From Acidobacteriota bacterium (GTDB taxonomy: Bacteria > Acidobacteriota > Vicinamibacteria > Vicinamibacterales > UBA8438): a DNA stretch of 64,000 bases. The notes beneath the pieces are model-generated. The model was not told where the DNA came from, ran no database searches, and was given only the letters and a program-made list of their open reading frames with translations. This document shows positions 16,143-24,971 of the stretch, piece after piece; the first letter of the stretch is position 1, and each line of letters starts with the position of its first letter. The DNA lies in NCBI GenBank assembly GCA_015659035.1, contig DQNS01000001.1, forward strand, positions 29,956 through 93,955, written 5' to 3'. A program made the position numbers and the translations under genes.

Positions 16143-17207
16143 TCACCTCGGCATCTTGACCTGCAGCAGCTCGTACATCCTGAGTACCGCCCGCGGATCG
16201 ACCATCGCCACACGCTGGCCGTAGTGCTCCGCGTGCGCGCTCAGGTCGACACGACCCGCCGCATCCTGGGCCGACACGCCCTCGGCGTGAAGCGACGTCA
16301 CCTGCCGGTTCAGATCCCTGAGATACCCCTGGAGATGCTCGATCTGCTCGCGTTCACGGAACGGAAGCCCGTGCCCCGGGACCATGATGTCGAAATCGAG
16401 CGCCCTCAGACGATCGAGCGATGCCGGCCACTCCTCGACATAGCCGTCCCCCATGTAGGGCAGGCCGCCGGCGCCTGGCCGGCCGACGAAGAAGTCGCCG
16501 GTGAACACGATCCGCTCCTGGGGCAGGAACACCAGGGTATCGCCACCGGTGTGCCCGCGTCCGGGAAAGTGGAGCTGCACTTCACGTCCGCCCTTCACCA
16601 GCGTCAACGTGTCGCTGTAGGTCACGTTGGGCGGTGTGGGTCGCGTTTCCTGGATCGCGGTCCAGTGGGCCTCCTGGATGCGCAGCTGCGTCTCCATGCG
16701 CTGCCGCTCGGCCACGTCCTCGGTCCGACTGAGGCGGGCCTGCAATTGGTCGATCTGGGCCGGAATCCCCTCGGTAAACGACCGGTTGGTGCGCTGGGTG
16801 AGGACGTCAGTCTTCAGCATCGTGCGCACGAAGTCGTGCCCGATGATCTCGACGTCGTCGCCGAAAATCTGGTTCCCGTGCGCGTGGTCGAAGTGGTAGT
16901 GCGTGTTGAACACATACTTGACCGGCTTGTCGGTCAGGGTCTTGACGCCCTCCACCAACCCACGGGCCGCGGCCGGGCTGACCGACGAGTCGACCAGCAT
17001 CACGTGGTCGTCGTTGATGATGACCAGGTTGTTGCTCATGACGGTCATCGACCCGGTGCCGATCGCGAAGTAGACACCGTCGGCGATCTCCTCAAAGCGG
17101 TGGCTGGGACTGCCGTCCGGGCTCTGGAGAACGGCACCGCGTGTTTGCCACTGGACGGAGAAGACGCCGAGCGCGCCGATTGCCACGGTCATCAGAAATC
17201 GCTTCAT
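16143..17207 (-). CDS. Secreted MBL-fold metallohydrolase
   Basis: A 354-aa protein with a signal peptide (residues 1-25) and a metallo-beta-lactamase fold. The zinc site is visible as NTHYHFDHAHGN (H-x-H-x-D-H), with further ligands in GRGHTGGDTLVFLP (His), VFTGDFFVGRP (bridging Asp) and VPGHGLPF (His). An insert of about 60 residues (LTQRTNRSFTEGIPAQIDQL and onward) after the first motif is helical. Such periplasmic MBL proteins include B3-like lactamases, lactonases and QPE-like proteins; the substrate is unclear. Its start is 21 nt downstream of the next upstream gene's stop, so they probably form an operon. Confidence 0.85.
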   Translation of the reverse strand: MKRFLMTVAIGALGVFSVQWQTRGAVLQSPDGSPSHRFEEIADGVYFAIGTGSMTVMSNNLVIINDDHVMLVDSSVSPAAARGLVEGVKTLTDKPVKYVFNTHYHFDHAHGNQIFGDDVEIIGHDFVRTMLKTDVLTQRTNRSFTEGIPAQIDQLQARLSRTEDVAERQRMETQLRIQEAHWTAIQETRPTPPNVTYSDTLTLVKGGREVQLHFPGRGHTGGDTLVFLPQERIVFTGDFFVGRPGAGGLPYMGDGYVEEWPASLDRLRALDFDIMVPGHGLPFREREQIEHLQGYLRDLNRQVTSLHAEGVSAQDAAGRVDLSAHAEHYGQRVAMVDPRAVLRMYELLQVKMPR

Positions 17208-17228
17208 GACTGCATGAGCTCCTTGCTG

Positions 17229-17990
17229 CTAGAAAGGGGAGTCGGGGCCCGGCCCCCACGTGCGGGATGACGCCACGCGACCCGTTGGCACTGGGTGGTG
17301 ATGCTCCACGTACAGATAGCCGGTGTAGACACCGGTGCGGTCGGTGCGCTGCTGGTGGTCACGGATGTGAATGGTGAGCGTGCGCGACACCTTGGCCTCA
17401 TAGCAGTTACCACGACCGGCCGTGCCGAGATGCAGATACGCCATCCGCTGCTCCGGCGCATGCCGATACCGTGGCCGGTCGTCGGACCCGACATCCGAAT
17501 AGGCCCCGCCACGCATGTTGTCGAGCGGTGTCGGCCGATGGCCGACCACCCGCCGGTCCCTCCGATCGCCGGACTCGAGTAGCCGAGCGGTGATCGCGTC
17601 CCGCAGACGCGACACGTCGAGGCACCTGACAAGTAGACACTCCGGATGCTCATCCCGGTGGTCCACCAGGTGCGAGTGCGGCTCCCCGAGCTGACGCTGC
17701 AGCTCGAGCACCTCCGGAAGCGGCGTGCCGAAGTAGACCATCCCCTCCGCGCGCTGGATGGCGTAGCAATCGTTCGGATGCAGGTCCACCACCTCGACCC
17801 CACTATGCTGCGCGGGCAGCACCCAGTGATAGGTTTCGGGGTCGGGACGCCGCGGTCGCTGACCCGACTCGGCCGCGCGACCCTCCACTGACGGCGTCAC
17901 CAGCAGCGACAGCGCGAGACACACGCCGAGCAACCCATCGACCGCCGGCAACCGGACGCGCCGCGCGGCCGCACGGTATAGCCTGGTCAC
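17229..17990 (-). CDS. Hypothetical secreted protein
   Basis: A 253-aa frame with a basic N-terminus and a hydrophobic segment (VDGLLGVCLALSLLVTPSVEG) that looks like a signal peptide. The mature part is rich in His, Asp and Arg (HSGVEVVDLHPNDCYAIQRA, HIRDHQQRTDRTGVYTGYLY) and contains three Cys. I do not recognise the family. The competing frame at 17204-17803 has the Arg/Ser/Trp composition of a shadow frame, so this one is favoured. The gene is divergent from the PQQ dehydrogenase and upstream of the MBL gene. Confidence 0.5.
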   Translation of the reverse strand: MTRLYRAAARRVRLPAVDGLLGVCLALSLLVTPSVEGRAAESGQRPRRPDPETYHWVLPAQHSGVEVVDLHPNDCYAIQRAEGMVYFGTPLPEVLELQRQLGEPHSHLVDHRDEHPECLLVRCLDVSRLRDAITARLLESGDRRDRRVVGHRPTPLDNMRGGAYSDVGSDDRPRYRHAPEQRMAYLHLGTAGRGNCYEAKVSRTLTIHIRDHQQRTDRTGVYTGYLYVEHHHPVPTGRVASSRTWGPGPDSPF

Positions 17991-18103
17991 ATCGCGGTCA
18001 TTCTATCTCGTCGTGGACCGCGCGGGGTGAGTCAAACGGCATGGACACGCTATCATATGGCCTCGACAGTGGGACATGAGCGGTAGCCCTCTCGAGGAGC
18101 GCA

Positions 18104-20152
18104 ATGATGAGCCGACGAACGTCTCGGGTGCTCGCCCTGTGGAGCGTCGTCGTCCTCGTGTCGTCCGGCGCGGACGCCCAGCAGGGCGCCCCAGCCAGTG
18201 GTGAGTGGCCCACCTACGGCGGAGACCTCGGCGGCACGAAGTACTCGCCCTTGGACCAGATCGACGCCGCGAACTTCAGCGACCTCGAGATCTCCTGGCG
18301 CTGGCAGTCGTCCGACGCGTTCATGAGCAAGACGACGCCCTCGGGAGGTGAATGGTGGGCCACCTCAGACGTCATCTTCGAGGCGCTGAACGAAGAGGAC
18401 CCGGACCGCTGGCGAGACGGCCAACCGCCCTACACCAACAACCTCAAGGCGACCCCGCTGATGGTCGGTGGGCGGCTGTTCATCAACATGCCGACCTCGT
18501 CCGGCGCCGCGGTCGACGCCCGCACCGGCGACACGCTCTGGGTCTACAACCCGAAGACCTACGAGGCCGGCACCACCACCATGACCGCCCGCTGGAACCA
18601 GCGTGGCGTCGCATACTGGAGCGACGGCGAGGCGGAGCGGGTCTTCTGGGGCACCAGCAACGGCTATCTGATCTGCGTCGAGGCCGCCAGCGGTCGTCCC
18701 TGCGCCGATTTCGGCGAGAACGGCCGCGTCGACCTGATGCGAGACATCCCACGCGCCGACCGGGACGAGCGCGACTGGTTGAATGCGTTGCTCTACTCGG
18801 TACAGTCGCCGCCGATCGTGGTTGGCGACACCGTGATCACCCCGGCGTCGATCTCGTCGTACAACATTACACGCGAGGCGCCGCCGGGCTGGATGCGAGG
18901 ATTCGACCCGCGGACGGGCCGCACCAAGTGGACGTTCCATACGATTCCGCAGGGCGACGAGTTCGGCAACGACACCTGGGGTGGCGATTCCTGGCGCGTC
19001 ACCGGCAAGGTCGGGGTCTGGTCGATGATGAGCGCCGACGCGGAGCTCGGTCTCCTCTATCTCCCCACCAACACGGCGGCCCCCGACTACTACGGCGGGC
19101 ATCGACCCGGCGCGAACCTGTTCGCCGAGAGCGTGGTCGCGCTGGATCTCGAGACCGGCGAGCGGGTCTGGCACTTCCAGGCGGTGCACCACGGGCTGTG
19201 GGACTACGACTTCCCGGCGGCGCCGAACCTGGTGGACATCGAGGTGAACGGACGGCCGGTCAAGGCGCTGGCGCAGGTGAGCAAGCAGGGTTTTCTGTAT
19301 ATGTTCGACCGGGTCACCGGCGAGCCGATCTGGCCGATCGAGGAACGTCCGGTCCCGACGGACACCGACATCGCGGGCGAGCTGCCGTGGCCGACCCAGC
19401 CGTTCCCGACGCGGCCGGCGCCGTTCGAGTATCAGGGCGCCACGATCGACGACCTGGTCGACTTCACCCCCGAGATCCGGCAGTTGGCGATCGAGGCGGT
19501 CGACGGGTTCCGGCTCGGCCCACTGTTCACGCCGCAGAGCCTGACAGGCACGATTCAGCGACCAAGCACCGGCGGCGGCGCCAACTGGTCGGGCGCCGGG
19601 GTAGACCCCGAGACCGGGCTGCTGTATGTGCCGTCGGTCAACGCGTACTCGGTCCGCAACTACCGTGACCCGGAACCGGGCGAAGGGGCCACCCTGAACA
19701 TCATCGAGAGACGCGGGGCGGGCACTCGGGGGCCGACCATGCCGCGGGGGCTCCCGCTGTTCAAACCGCCGTACTCGCGCATGACCGCCATCGATCTCGG
19801 TACGGGCGACCACACCTGGATGAAACCAATGGGAGACGGCGAACGGGTCCGCAATCATCCGCTGCTCCGCGATCTGGACCTGCCGCCGCTGGGAGGTGAC
19901 AGCAGCCGGGCCGGGCCGCTGGTGACCAAGACGCTCCTCATCTATGCGCTGACCTCCGGGGGACTGAGTGGGGGGCCCCGGCTGGTGGCGATGGACAAGG
20001 GCACCGGTGAGGAACTGGCGTCGGTCGATCTGCCGCGTGGGGCGATCGGCACCCCGATGACCTATCTGCTCGACGGCCGGCAATACATCGCCCTCACCGT
20101 CGGCGGCTCGCCGGTCCCGGAGCTGATCGCGCTGGCGCTGCCGGAACGGTAA
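18104..20152 (+). CDS. PQQ-dependent dehydrogenase, heme-less
   Basis: A 682-aa quinoprotein with a signal peptide (residues 1-25) and an eight-bladed propeller with tryptophan-docking repeats, for example GEWPTYGGDLGGTKYSPLDQ, AVDARTGDTLWVYNP and [13 protein letters not shown]. The best matches are the membrane-free glucose/alcohol-type quinoproteins of acidobacteria. No CxxCH heme motif is present, so electrons must pass to a separate acceptor. GAGGAG is 4 nt from the ATG. A close paralog at 30926-32837 is disrupted by a frameshift. The substrate (sugar or alcohol) cannot be read from sequence. Confidence 0.9.
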   Translation: MMSRRTSRVLALWSVVVLVSSGADAQQGAPASGEWPTYGGDLGGTKYSPLDQIDAANFSDLEISWRWQSSDAFMSKTTPSGGEWWATSDVIFEALNEEDPDRWRDGQPPYTNNLKATPLMVGGRLFINMPTSSGAAVDARTGDTLWVYNPKTYEAGTTTMTARWNQRGVAYWSDGEAERVFWGTSNGYLICVEAASGRPCADFGENGRVDLMRDIPRADRDERDWLNALLYSVQSPPIVVGDTVITPASISSYNITREAPPGWMRGFDPRTGRTKWTFHTIPQGDEFGNDTWGGDSWRVTGKVGVWSMMSADAELGLLYLPTNTAAPDYYGGHRPGANLFAESVVALDLETGERVWHFQAVHHGLWDYDFPAAPNLVDIEVNGRPVKALAQVSKQGFLYMFDRVTGEPIWPIEERPVPTDTDIAGELPWPTQPFPTRPAPFEYQGATIDDLVDFTPEIRQLAIEAVDGFRLGPLFTPQSLTGTIQRPSTGGGANWSGAGVDPETGLLYVPSVNAYSVRNYRDPEPGEGATLNIIERRGAGTRGPTMPRGLPLFKPPYSRMTAIDLGTGDHTWMKPMGDGERVRNHPLLRDLDLPPLGGDSSRAGPLVTKTLLIYALTSGGLSGGPRLVAMDKGTGEELASVDLPRGAIGTPMTYLLDGRQYIALTVGGSPVPELIALALPER

Positions 20153-20161
20153 AGGCTCATC

Positions 20162-20260
20162 GGCTGTGGGCTGTGGGCTTTGGCCACCCTTCCGGCTACC
20201 GGGCGTGGCCCGCTTTGTCTTGGTGCGTCAGTGAGCGCCCAAAGCCTATAGCCTGTAGCC
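20162..20260. repeat. Inverted pair of heptad repeats
   Basis: GGCT recurs at 20162, 20169 and 20176, and the reverse complement AGCC recurs at 20243, 20250 and 20257. The two blocks face each other across about 60 nt, so the interval could fold into a long imperfect hairpin between the PQQ dehydrogenase and nucleoside hydrolase genes. The right block carries the GAGCGCC end unit shared with other copies. Confidence 0.6.
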
Positions 20261-20276
20261 GGAGGGTCGATCTGTC

Positions 20277-21242
20277 GTGCGTATCATCTTCGACACCGAC
20301 TCGGCGGTCTTCAACGACGACGCGGCGGCGCTGGCGATGCTGCTGCAGCGGCGTGACCTGGTCGAGATCCTGGGGGTCACCGTGGTCGCCGGGAACCACA
20401 CCGTGCCCCAGGGCGCCGAGCACATGCTGCATCTGCTCGAGCTGACCGGCGCAGACGCCGTCCCGCTCTACCTCGGCGCCGACGCGCCGCTCGTCAACAC
20501 ACCCGCGCGCGCCGCCCGACAGGAAGCGCAGTGGGGCCCGATTACGTTCAAGGGCGCGTTCGATGCCGGGCCCGAGGTACTGCCGCCGCACGGAGGACGC
20601 ATCGCCGCGACTCGCCCCCGGGAGACCACTGCGGTGTCCTTCATCATCGAGACCATCGAAAAGTACCCGGACGAGGTCACGCTCGTGGCGGTCGGTCCGA
20701 TGACCAACCTGGCGACGGCGTTCCGCCGCCGGCCGGATCTGGCAGGGCGTGTCAAGAGCCTGGTCTTCATGGGCGGTAACGCCCGCGTGCGCGGGAACGT
20801 CACCCCGGCCGCCGAGTTCAACATCTGGTTCGACCCCGAGGCGGCCGCCGCAGTGCTGACCGCACCGATTCCGCGCATCGTGATGTTCGGGCTCGACATC
20901 ACCAACCACGCGCCGATTCGCAAGACGCAGTTCGACGCGATCGTCGCCATCGACACCCCGCTGACCCGCCTCATGCGACACGACATGGGACCGCGGTTCG
21001 AGCGCGACCCGGATGCCACCTACTACGTGTGGGACTGCATCACCGCGGCCTGGCTGATCGACCCGTCGGTCGTGACGGTATCGGAACGGCTGCCGATCGA
21101 GGTCGACACCACGTTCGGCCCGTCCTACGGCGGCACCCGGGTGAGCGAGGAGCCCCAGGCCGAAGACCGGCTCGTCGAAGTGATGCTCGATCTGGATATC
21201 GAGAAGTTCTACGGCATGTACGAAGATCTGCTCACCCGGTAG
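20277..21242 (+). CDS. Inosine/uridine-preferring nucleoside hydrolase family protein
   Basis: A 321-aa protein starting with GTG. The family hydrolyses the N-glycosidic bond of nucleosides using a calcium held by an Asp cluster. The N-terminal FDTDSAVFNDDAAALAML corresponds to the DTDxxxDDxxA motif, with one extra residue in the loop. Further family motifs are VGPMTNLATAF and LVFMGGNARVRGN. FNIWFDPEAAAAVL and the C-terminal TYYVWDCITAAWL (Asp ligand) also fit. Purine or pyrimidine salvage in the cytoplasm is expected. The start region sits directly after the heptad repeat pair. Confidence 0.9.
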   Translation: MRIIFDTDSAVFNDDAAALAMLLQRRDLVEILGVTVVAGNHTVPQGAEHMLHLLELTGADAVPLYLGADAPLVNTPARAARQEAQWGPITFKGAFDAGPEVLPPHGGRIAATRPRETTAVSFIIETIEKYPDEVTLVAVGPMTNLATAFRRRPDLAGRVKSLVFMGGNARVRGNVTPAAEFNIWFDPEAAAAVLTAPIPRIVMFGLDITNHAPIRKTQFDAIVAIDTPLTRLMRHDMGPRFERDPDATYYVWDCITAAWLIDPSVVTVSERLPIEVDTTFGPSYGGTRVSEEPQAEDRLVEVMLDLDIEKFYGMYEDLLTR

Positions 21243-21251
21243 CACGGTCCT

Positions 21252-22136
21252 TCAGGGTCGCCCCCTGAGACCCAGAATCTCTCGCGCCTGTGCCGAGGTC
21301 GCCACCGTCGCCCCGGTCACCTCCAGGACCCGGACCGCCTTCTCGACCAGCGCGGCGTTGCTCGGGGCAAGCACCCCCTTTTCGAGATACAGATTGTCCT
21401 CGAGCCCCACCCGGCAATGCCCGCCGAGCATCGCGGCCAGCGCCACGAACGGAAACTCGGCGCGGCCGATGCCGAAACCGGCCCAGTTGGCGCCGGGCGG
21501 CAGCAGGTTGCGCATGAAGACCATCGCCTCGGGTGTCGACGGCGCGCCCCAGGGGACACCCAGCACGATCTGGAAGAGCTGCGGCGCGTCGAAGGCGCCG
21601 TCGGCGACCATCTTCGCGGCCAGCTGGATGTGCCCCGCCTCAAACACCTCGAGCTCCGGTTTTACCCCGGCCTCCCGGATGTGGGCGGCCATCTTCGACA
21701 GGTGCGCCGGGATGTTGGCGAACACGTGTGGCCCGAAGTTCATGCTGCCCATGTCGAGCGAGCAGATCTCCGGCCGCAGCGCCAGGATGTGCTCGACCCG
21801 CCGTTCCGGGGTCGTGATCGTCGACCCGGGTCCGGCGGTCTTCGGGTCCGGATCGCCCGGCACGAACCTGGCGCCTGGACCGGTCGTCAGGTTGAGCACC
21901 ACATCGATGCCGCTGTCCCGGACCCGCTCGACCACCTCGCGGTAGCAGCCCACGTTCATCGACCCGAGCCTGGTCTCCGGGTCTCGGACATGGATGTGGA
22001 TGATCGCCGCGCCGGCACGTGCGGCCTCGATGCCGGAGGTGGCGATCTCTTCGGGTGTCACCGGGACGGCCGGGTTCTTCCCCGCGGTGTCGGCGGAGCC
22101 GGTCAGGGCGCAGGTAATGATGGTGGGGGTGGGCAT
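21252..22136 (-). CDS. Beta-keto acid cleavage enzyme (BKACE, DUF849)
   Basis: A 294-aa TIM-barrel protein of the family typified by 3-keto-5-aminohexanoate cleavage enzyme (Kce). These condense a beta-keto acid with acetyl-CoA, giving acetoacetate and a new acyl-CoA. Diagnostic segments are AAIIHIHVRDPETR (metal-binding His pair), PELEVFEAGHIQLA (metal-binding Glu) and LGGHCRVGLEDNLYLEKG. The beta-keto acid used is unknown. Convergent to the nucleoside hydrolase with a 9-nt gap, and divergent from the selenoprotein module. Thiolase and acyl-CoA genes elsewhere in the window could use its products. Confidence 0.9.
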   Translation of the reverse strand: MPTPTIITCALTGSADTAGKNPAVPVTPEEIATSGIEAARAGAAIIHIHVRDPETRLGSMNVGCYREVVERVRDSGIDVVLNLTTGPGARFVPGDPDPKTAGPGSTITTPERRVEHILALRPEICSLDMGSMNFGPHVFANIPAHLSKMAAHIREAGVKPELEVFEAGHIQLAAKMVADGAFDAPQLFQIVLGVPWGAPSTPEAMVFMRNLLPPGANWAGFGIGRAEFPFVALAAMLGGHCRVGLEDNLYLEKGVLAPSNAALVEKAVRVLEVTGATVATSAQAREILGLRGRP

Positions 22137-22161
22137 GGAAAGGATCTTATACAGCCGCGAA

Positions 22162-22182
22162 GAAGTCAGAAGTCAGAAAACA
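22162..22182. repeat. Heptad tandem repeat, GAAGTCA class
   Basis: GAAGTCA, GAAGTCA and GAAAACA in 7-nt register in the divergent gap (22137-22326) between the BKACE gene and the partner-1 gene. It is the reverse complement of the TGACTTC class at 47381 and 62641. Confidence 0.5.
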
Positions 22183-22326
22183 ACTCGAGGGCTTCACGGT
22201 CAGCTTCAGAAACTTGCTGTAGGCTATGTGGTCCCGGGTAACTGGCTTGCGATCGTGACAGATCACCGACTGTGTCCACCGAGACGGTGACCCACAGCCC
22301 TCTGCCTTCTAAGAGCATCCGAGATC

Positions 22327-23988
22327 ATGTCAGATTTTCCGATAGCCGGTGCCGACGCGCCGGCCTTTGCCCTGAGGGACCGGAACGGGACGCCGCTGGC
22401 GTTTGGCGACGGTGAGTCATCCGCGCCGGCGACCTTGCTCTTCTTCTTCAAGCACGATTGCGCCACGTGCGATCTGACGGCGCCCCTGGTGGAGCGGCTG
22501 CACGGTGCGCTCGCGGCCGAGGGACTTCGTGTCGTGGGTGTCTCGCAGGACGCCCCCGCCCAGACCACCGGCTTCGTGGACCGGCACGAGCTCAGCTTCG
22601 CGGTGGCGCTTGACACCGCGCTCGAGGTCTCGGCCGAGTACGGGTTCGACGCGGTGCCGGCACTCGTGCTCGCCGGCGACCCCCGACAGGTGCTCTTCAG
22701 CTTCGAGGGGTTCGTCAAGCGGGACCTGCTCGAGCTGACCCGGTTGGCCGCCCAGGCCTGTGGTGCGGCAACACCCGAGATCGTGCGCGACGAGGACCAG
22801 CTGCCCGAACACCAACCCGGCTGTGGGTCGAAGGTGCATGACCCGGATGTCGCCCGACGGCTGGCGGTGCGCCGTGGCGCGGCGACACTCGGCGCGCGGC
22901 GGGTGCGGATCCCGATCGATGACGACCCGTTCGAGTTCATGGCGGCCCAGGGGCTGGACGACGGCCTTCCGGTGGTGCCGCCCACCGAGGAACGGGTGCT
23001 GCGGATGCTGCAGGGGACCATGCGCCCCGCGTCCGCGGTCGTGGCCCACATCCCGCCGAACCTGGCGCCCGCAACCGTCGAGAAGATCGCGGTGAACGCG
23101 GTCATGGCGGGGTGCCGGCCCGAGTATCTGCCAGTGGTCATCGCGGCGACCGAGGCCGCCTGCACCGACGCGTTCAACCTGCACGGGGTTCTGGCCACCA
23201 CCTACTTCGCGACGCCGGTCATCGTCGTCAACGGCCCGATCCGCCACGAGATCGGCCTCAACTGCGGCGGCAACCTGTTCGGGCAGGGCTTCCGGGCCAA
23301 TGCCACCATCGGCCGCGCCTTGCAGCTGCTGGTCCGCAACGTCGGCGGCGGACGGCCGGGCGGCGTCGACATGTCCACGCTCGGTCAGCCAGGCAAGTTC
23401 ACCTGCTGCGTCGGCGAGAACGAGGAAGAGAGCGGCTGGGAGCCGCTGCACGTCGAGCGCGGGTTCGGCAGGAATACGAGCACCGTGACCCTGTTCGCCG
23501 GCGAGGCGCCGCGGGCGATCCGGGACCAGTTGTCACGCACGGCGCGCTCGCTCGGCGCCAGCGTGGGGTTGTGTCTGGAGGCGATGGCGCACCCGAAGCT
23601 GCACCGGATGGGCGAGGTGCTGCTGGTCGTGAGCCCCGAGCATGCCCGCACCTTCGCGCGGGACGGCTACAGCAAGACGGACCTGCGCGCCCGGATCCAG
23701 GAGGTGACGGCCCGGCCGTTACGCGAGCTGCTGCCGGACGACGAGTGTCAGAAGGGCATGGCACTCAGTGCGATACCGCGGGAACTCCTGGGATCCGACG
23801 GTCGGCCGACCCCCGATGCGCTGGACACCCCACTCGCGAAGTTCAAGCGCGACGAAGATATCCTGATCATCGTGGGGGGTGGGACGGCGGGCAAGTTCTC
23901 GGCGGTCCTCGGTGGCTGGGCTAGCGGTACCACTGGTTCGATAGCAGTGACGAGGGAGATCAGGAACGAACGGAGTTCGTCGGCTTGA
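22327..23988 (+). CDS. Thioredoxin-like/UGSC-partner fusion protein
   Basis: A 553-aa two-part protein. Residues 1-150 form a peroxiredoxin/TlpA-like thioredoxin fold with a CxxC active site (C45, C48 in KHDCATCDL) and the cis-proline segment DAVPALVLAG. From about residue 195 a second domain starts FEFMAAQGLDDGLPVVPPTE and continues through VMAGCRPEYLPVV, VVNGPIRHEIGLNCGGN, RANATIGRALQLL and CVGENEEESGW to GGGTAGKFSAVLGGW. This second domain is shared with the protein at 33805-34911. In both cases a UGSC selenoprotein gene follows. No signal peptide is evident. A thiol/selenol relay between the CxxC domain, this domain and the selenoprotein is inferred. Confidence 0.75.
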   Translation: MSDFPIAGADAPAFALRDRNGTPLAFGDGESSAPATLLFFFKHDCATCDLTAPLVERLHGALAAEGLRVVGVSQDAPAQTTGFVDRHELSFAVALDTALEVSAEYGFDAVPALVLAGDPRQVLFSFEGFVKRDLLELTRLAAQACGAATPEIVRDEDQLPEHQPGCGSKVHDPDVARRLAVRRGAATLGARRVRIPIDDDPFEFMAAQGLDDGLPVVPPTEERVLRMLQGTMRPASAVVAHIPPNLAPATVEKIAVNAVMAGCRPEYLPVVIAATEAACTDAFNLHGVLATTYFATPVIVVNGPIRHEIGLNCGGNLFGQGFRANATIGRALQLLVRNVGGGRPGGVDMSTLGQPGKFTCCVGENEEESGWEPLHVERGFGRNTSTVTLFAGEAPRAIRDQLSRTARSLGASVGLCLEAMAHPKLHRMGEVLLVVSPEHARTFARDGYSKTDLRARIQEVTARPLRELLPDDECQKGMALSAIPRELLGSDGRPTPDALDTPLAKFKRDEDILIIVGGGTAGKFSAVLGGWASGTTGSIAVTREIRNERSSSA

Positions 23989-24283
23989 GGGGCCGGCGAT
24001 TCCAGCGCTTCAAGACCCTTTAGTCATCCGTTACACGGCTGCGGAGAGCACCAGCTACAGCGACGGACTTCCGTCGTGACCACACCAGCCAAGGTGATTC
24101 CCGAAACCCTTACGACACGTCGACGCTGAGAATCGTCCACGCGCTCGATCAGCGTTCCCCGGAGTGCACAGTAGCCCGGCTTCAACCTGGACCGTGGCAC
24201 GACGGTTACAGTCCGGAGACGTACCGCCCCAAAGAAGCTCTAGTGATAGAGTGAACGTCGAATCCCGTCACAAGGACAACCAA
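23989..24283. other. Gap between partner 1 and UGSC-1
   Basis: About 295 nt. I see no conserved coding frame or tandem repeat here. It may carry the promoter for the selenoprotein gene, but no convincing -35/-10 pair can be named. Confidence 0.3.
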
Positions 24284-24823
24284 ATGAGTGAGTCGCTTGT
24301 CATCCTCGATCCTACCGACGAACGGGCACCGCTCGGCCGGCGGCCTGCGTCTCGACCAGACCGCCTGCACGGGACTCTTGGCATCATCGACATCGCCAAG
24401 CCCCGCGGCGACATCTTTTGCGACGAGATCGAGCGTTTGCTTCACGATCGCTTTCCACAGCTCGACGTCATCCGGCTACAAAAACCGACATACACCAAAC
24501 CGGCCCCCGGTGATCTCCGGGATGAAGTCGGCGAGCGGTGTCAAGCGGTGATCCAGGCGCTGGCCGATTGAGGGTCCTGCACGTCGTGCAGTGTGCACGA
24601 CCTGGTCGACTACGAAGCGCGGGGGATCCCCTCGGTCCTGGTGGCGTCGTCCGAGTTCGTGCATGCCGCCCAGACCCAGGCCGAGGCGCTCGGCATGCCG
24701 GACCTGGCCGCCGGGTCGGTGTTCGTACCGCACCCGATCCAGGACGCGACCGATGAGGAAATGCGTATGAAGGCCCAGGACGCGATTGATGCGATCGTGG
24801 AAGCGCTGACGGCCAACGGGTAA
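24284..24823 (+). CDS. UGSC-family selenoprotein 1 (TGA read as selenocysteine 96)
   Basis: An ordinary reading stops at TGA 24569, but the frame continues in phase to 24823, giving 179 aa with Sec96. The junction reads QALAD-U-GSCTSCSVHDLV, the defining motif of UGSC-family (seleno)proteins. Upstream sequence (LGIIDIAKPRGDIFCDEIER) and downstream sequence (YEARGIPSVLVASSEFVHAA) both align with the second copy at 35051-35605, so both sides of the TGA are under selection. AAGGA lies 8 nt upstream of the ATG. A SECIS-like hairpin follows the TGA. The Sec with the nearby CxxC suggests redox or selenothiol chemistry in the cytoplasm; the reaction is not known. It follows the thioredoxin-fused partner gene. 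Confidence 0.85.
24569..24601 (+). promoter_or_regulatory. Sec UGA with SECIS-like hairpin, copy 1
   Basis: TGA at 24569-24571, 11 nt, then stem GTCGTGC (24583-24589), loop AGTGT (24590-24594) and stem GCACGAC (24595-24601): 7 perfect pairs, with the loop starting at position +19 after the UGA. E. coli fdhF has a comparable distance and a GC-closed loop containing GU. The second copy differs at one stem pair and compensates. Confidence 0.75.
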
Positions 24824-24837
24824 GAATTCGCCAGACA

Positions 24838-24934
24838 GTCCGCCTACACCGAGGCTACGGCGGACCCGCCGAAGCTCGCCGTTGATTCTTACCGGCGAGC
24901 GAAAGCGGGAAGGCAGACGGAGCCTGAAGGCTCC
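24838..24934. repeat. Three consecutive hairpins, including a dispersed 40-nt family copy
   Basis: Hairpin 1 pairs GTCCGCC (24838-24844) with GGCGGAC (24859-24865). Hairpin 2 pairs GCTCGCCG (24874-24881) with CGGCGAGC (24893-24900), and its 40-nt unit starting GCCGAAG at 24868 recurs at 49733-49774. Hairpin 3 is GGAGCC-TGAA-GGCTCC (24919-24934). They fill the gap between UGSC-1 and the SSS symporter and may end or attenuate transcription; no U-tract is seen. Confidence 0.55.
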
Positions 24935-24971
24935 GACGTCATTCTTTCGGCCACTCGCGCGCCGAACCGCC

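Noticed and set aside
17204..17803. 199-aa frame overlapping the hypothetical secreted protein
   Set aside because: Arg/Ser/Trp-rich shadow composition; 17229-17990 has a signal peptide and better amino acid balance.
18365..20083. 572-aa minus-strand frame opposite the PQQ dehydrogenase
   Set aside because: Shadow frame with no motifs; the plus-strand quinoprotein explains the conservation.
23880..23988. Frameshift at the C-terminus of partner protein 1
   Set aside because: The end looks different from partner 2, but GGWASGTTGSIAVTREI reads as a plausible natural terminus and no alternative frame restores similarity.
24569..24571. TGA as an ordinary stop, pseudogene mutation or recoded tryptophan/glycine
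   Set aside because: Other genes in the window end normally in TGA, so no genetic code change. The same TGA at the same residue in a diverged paralog, with a covarying hairpin after it, fits selenocysteine better than mutation.
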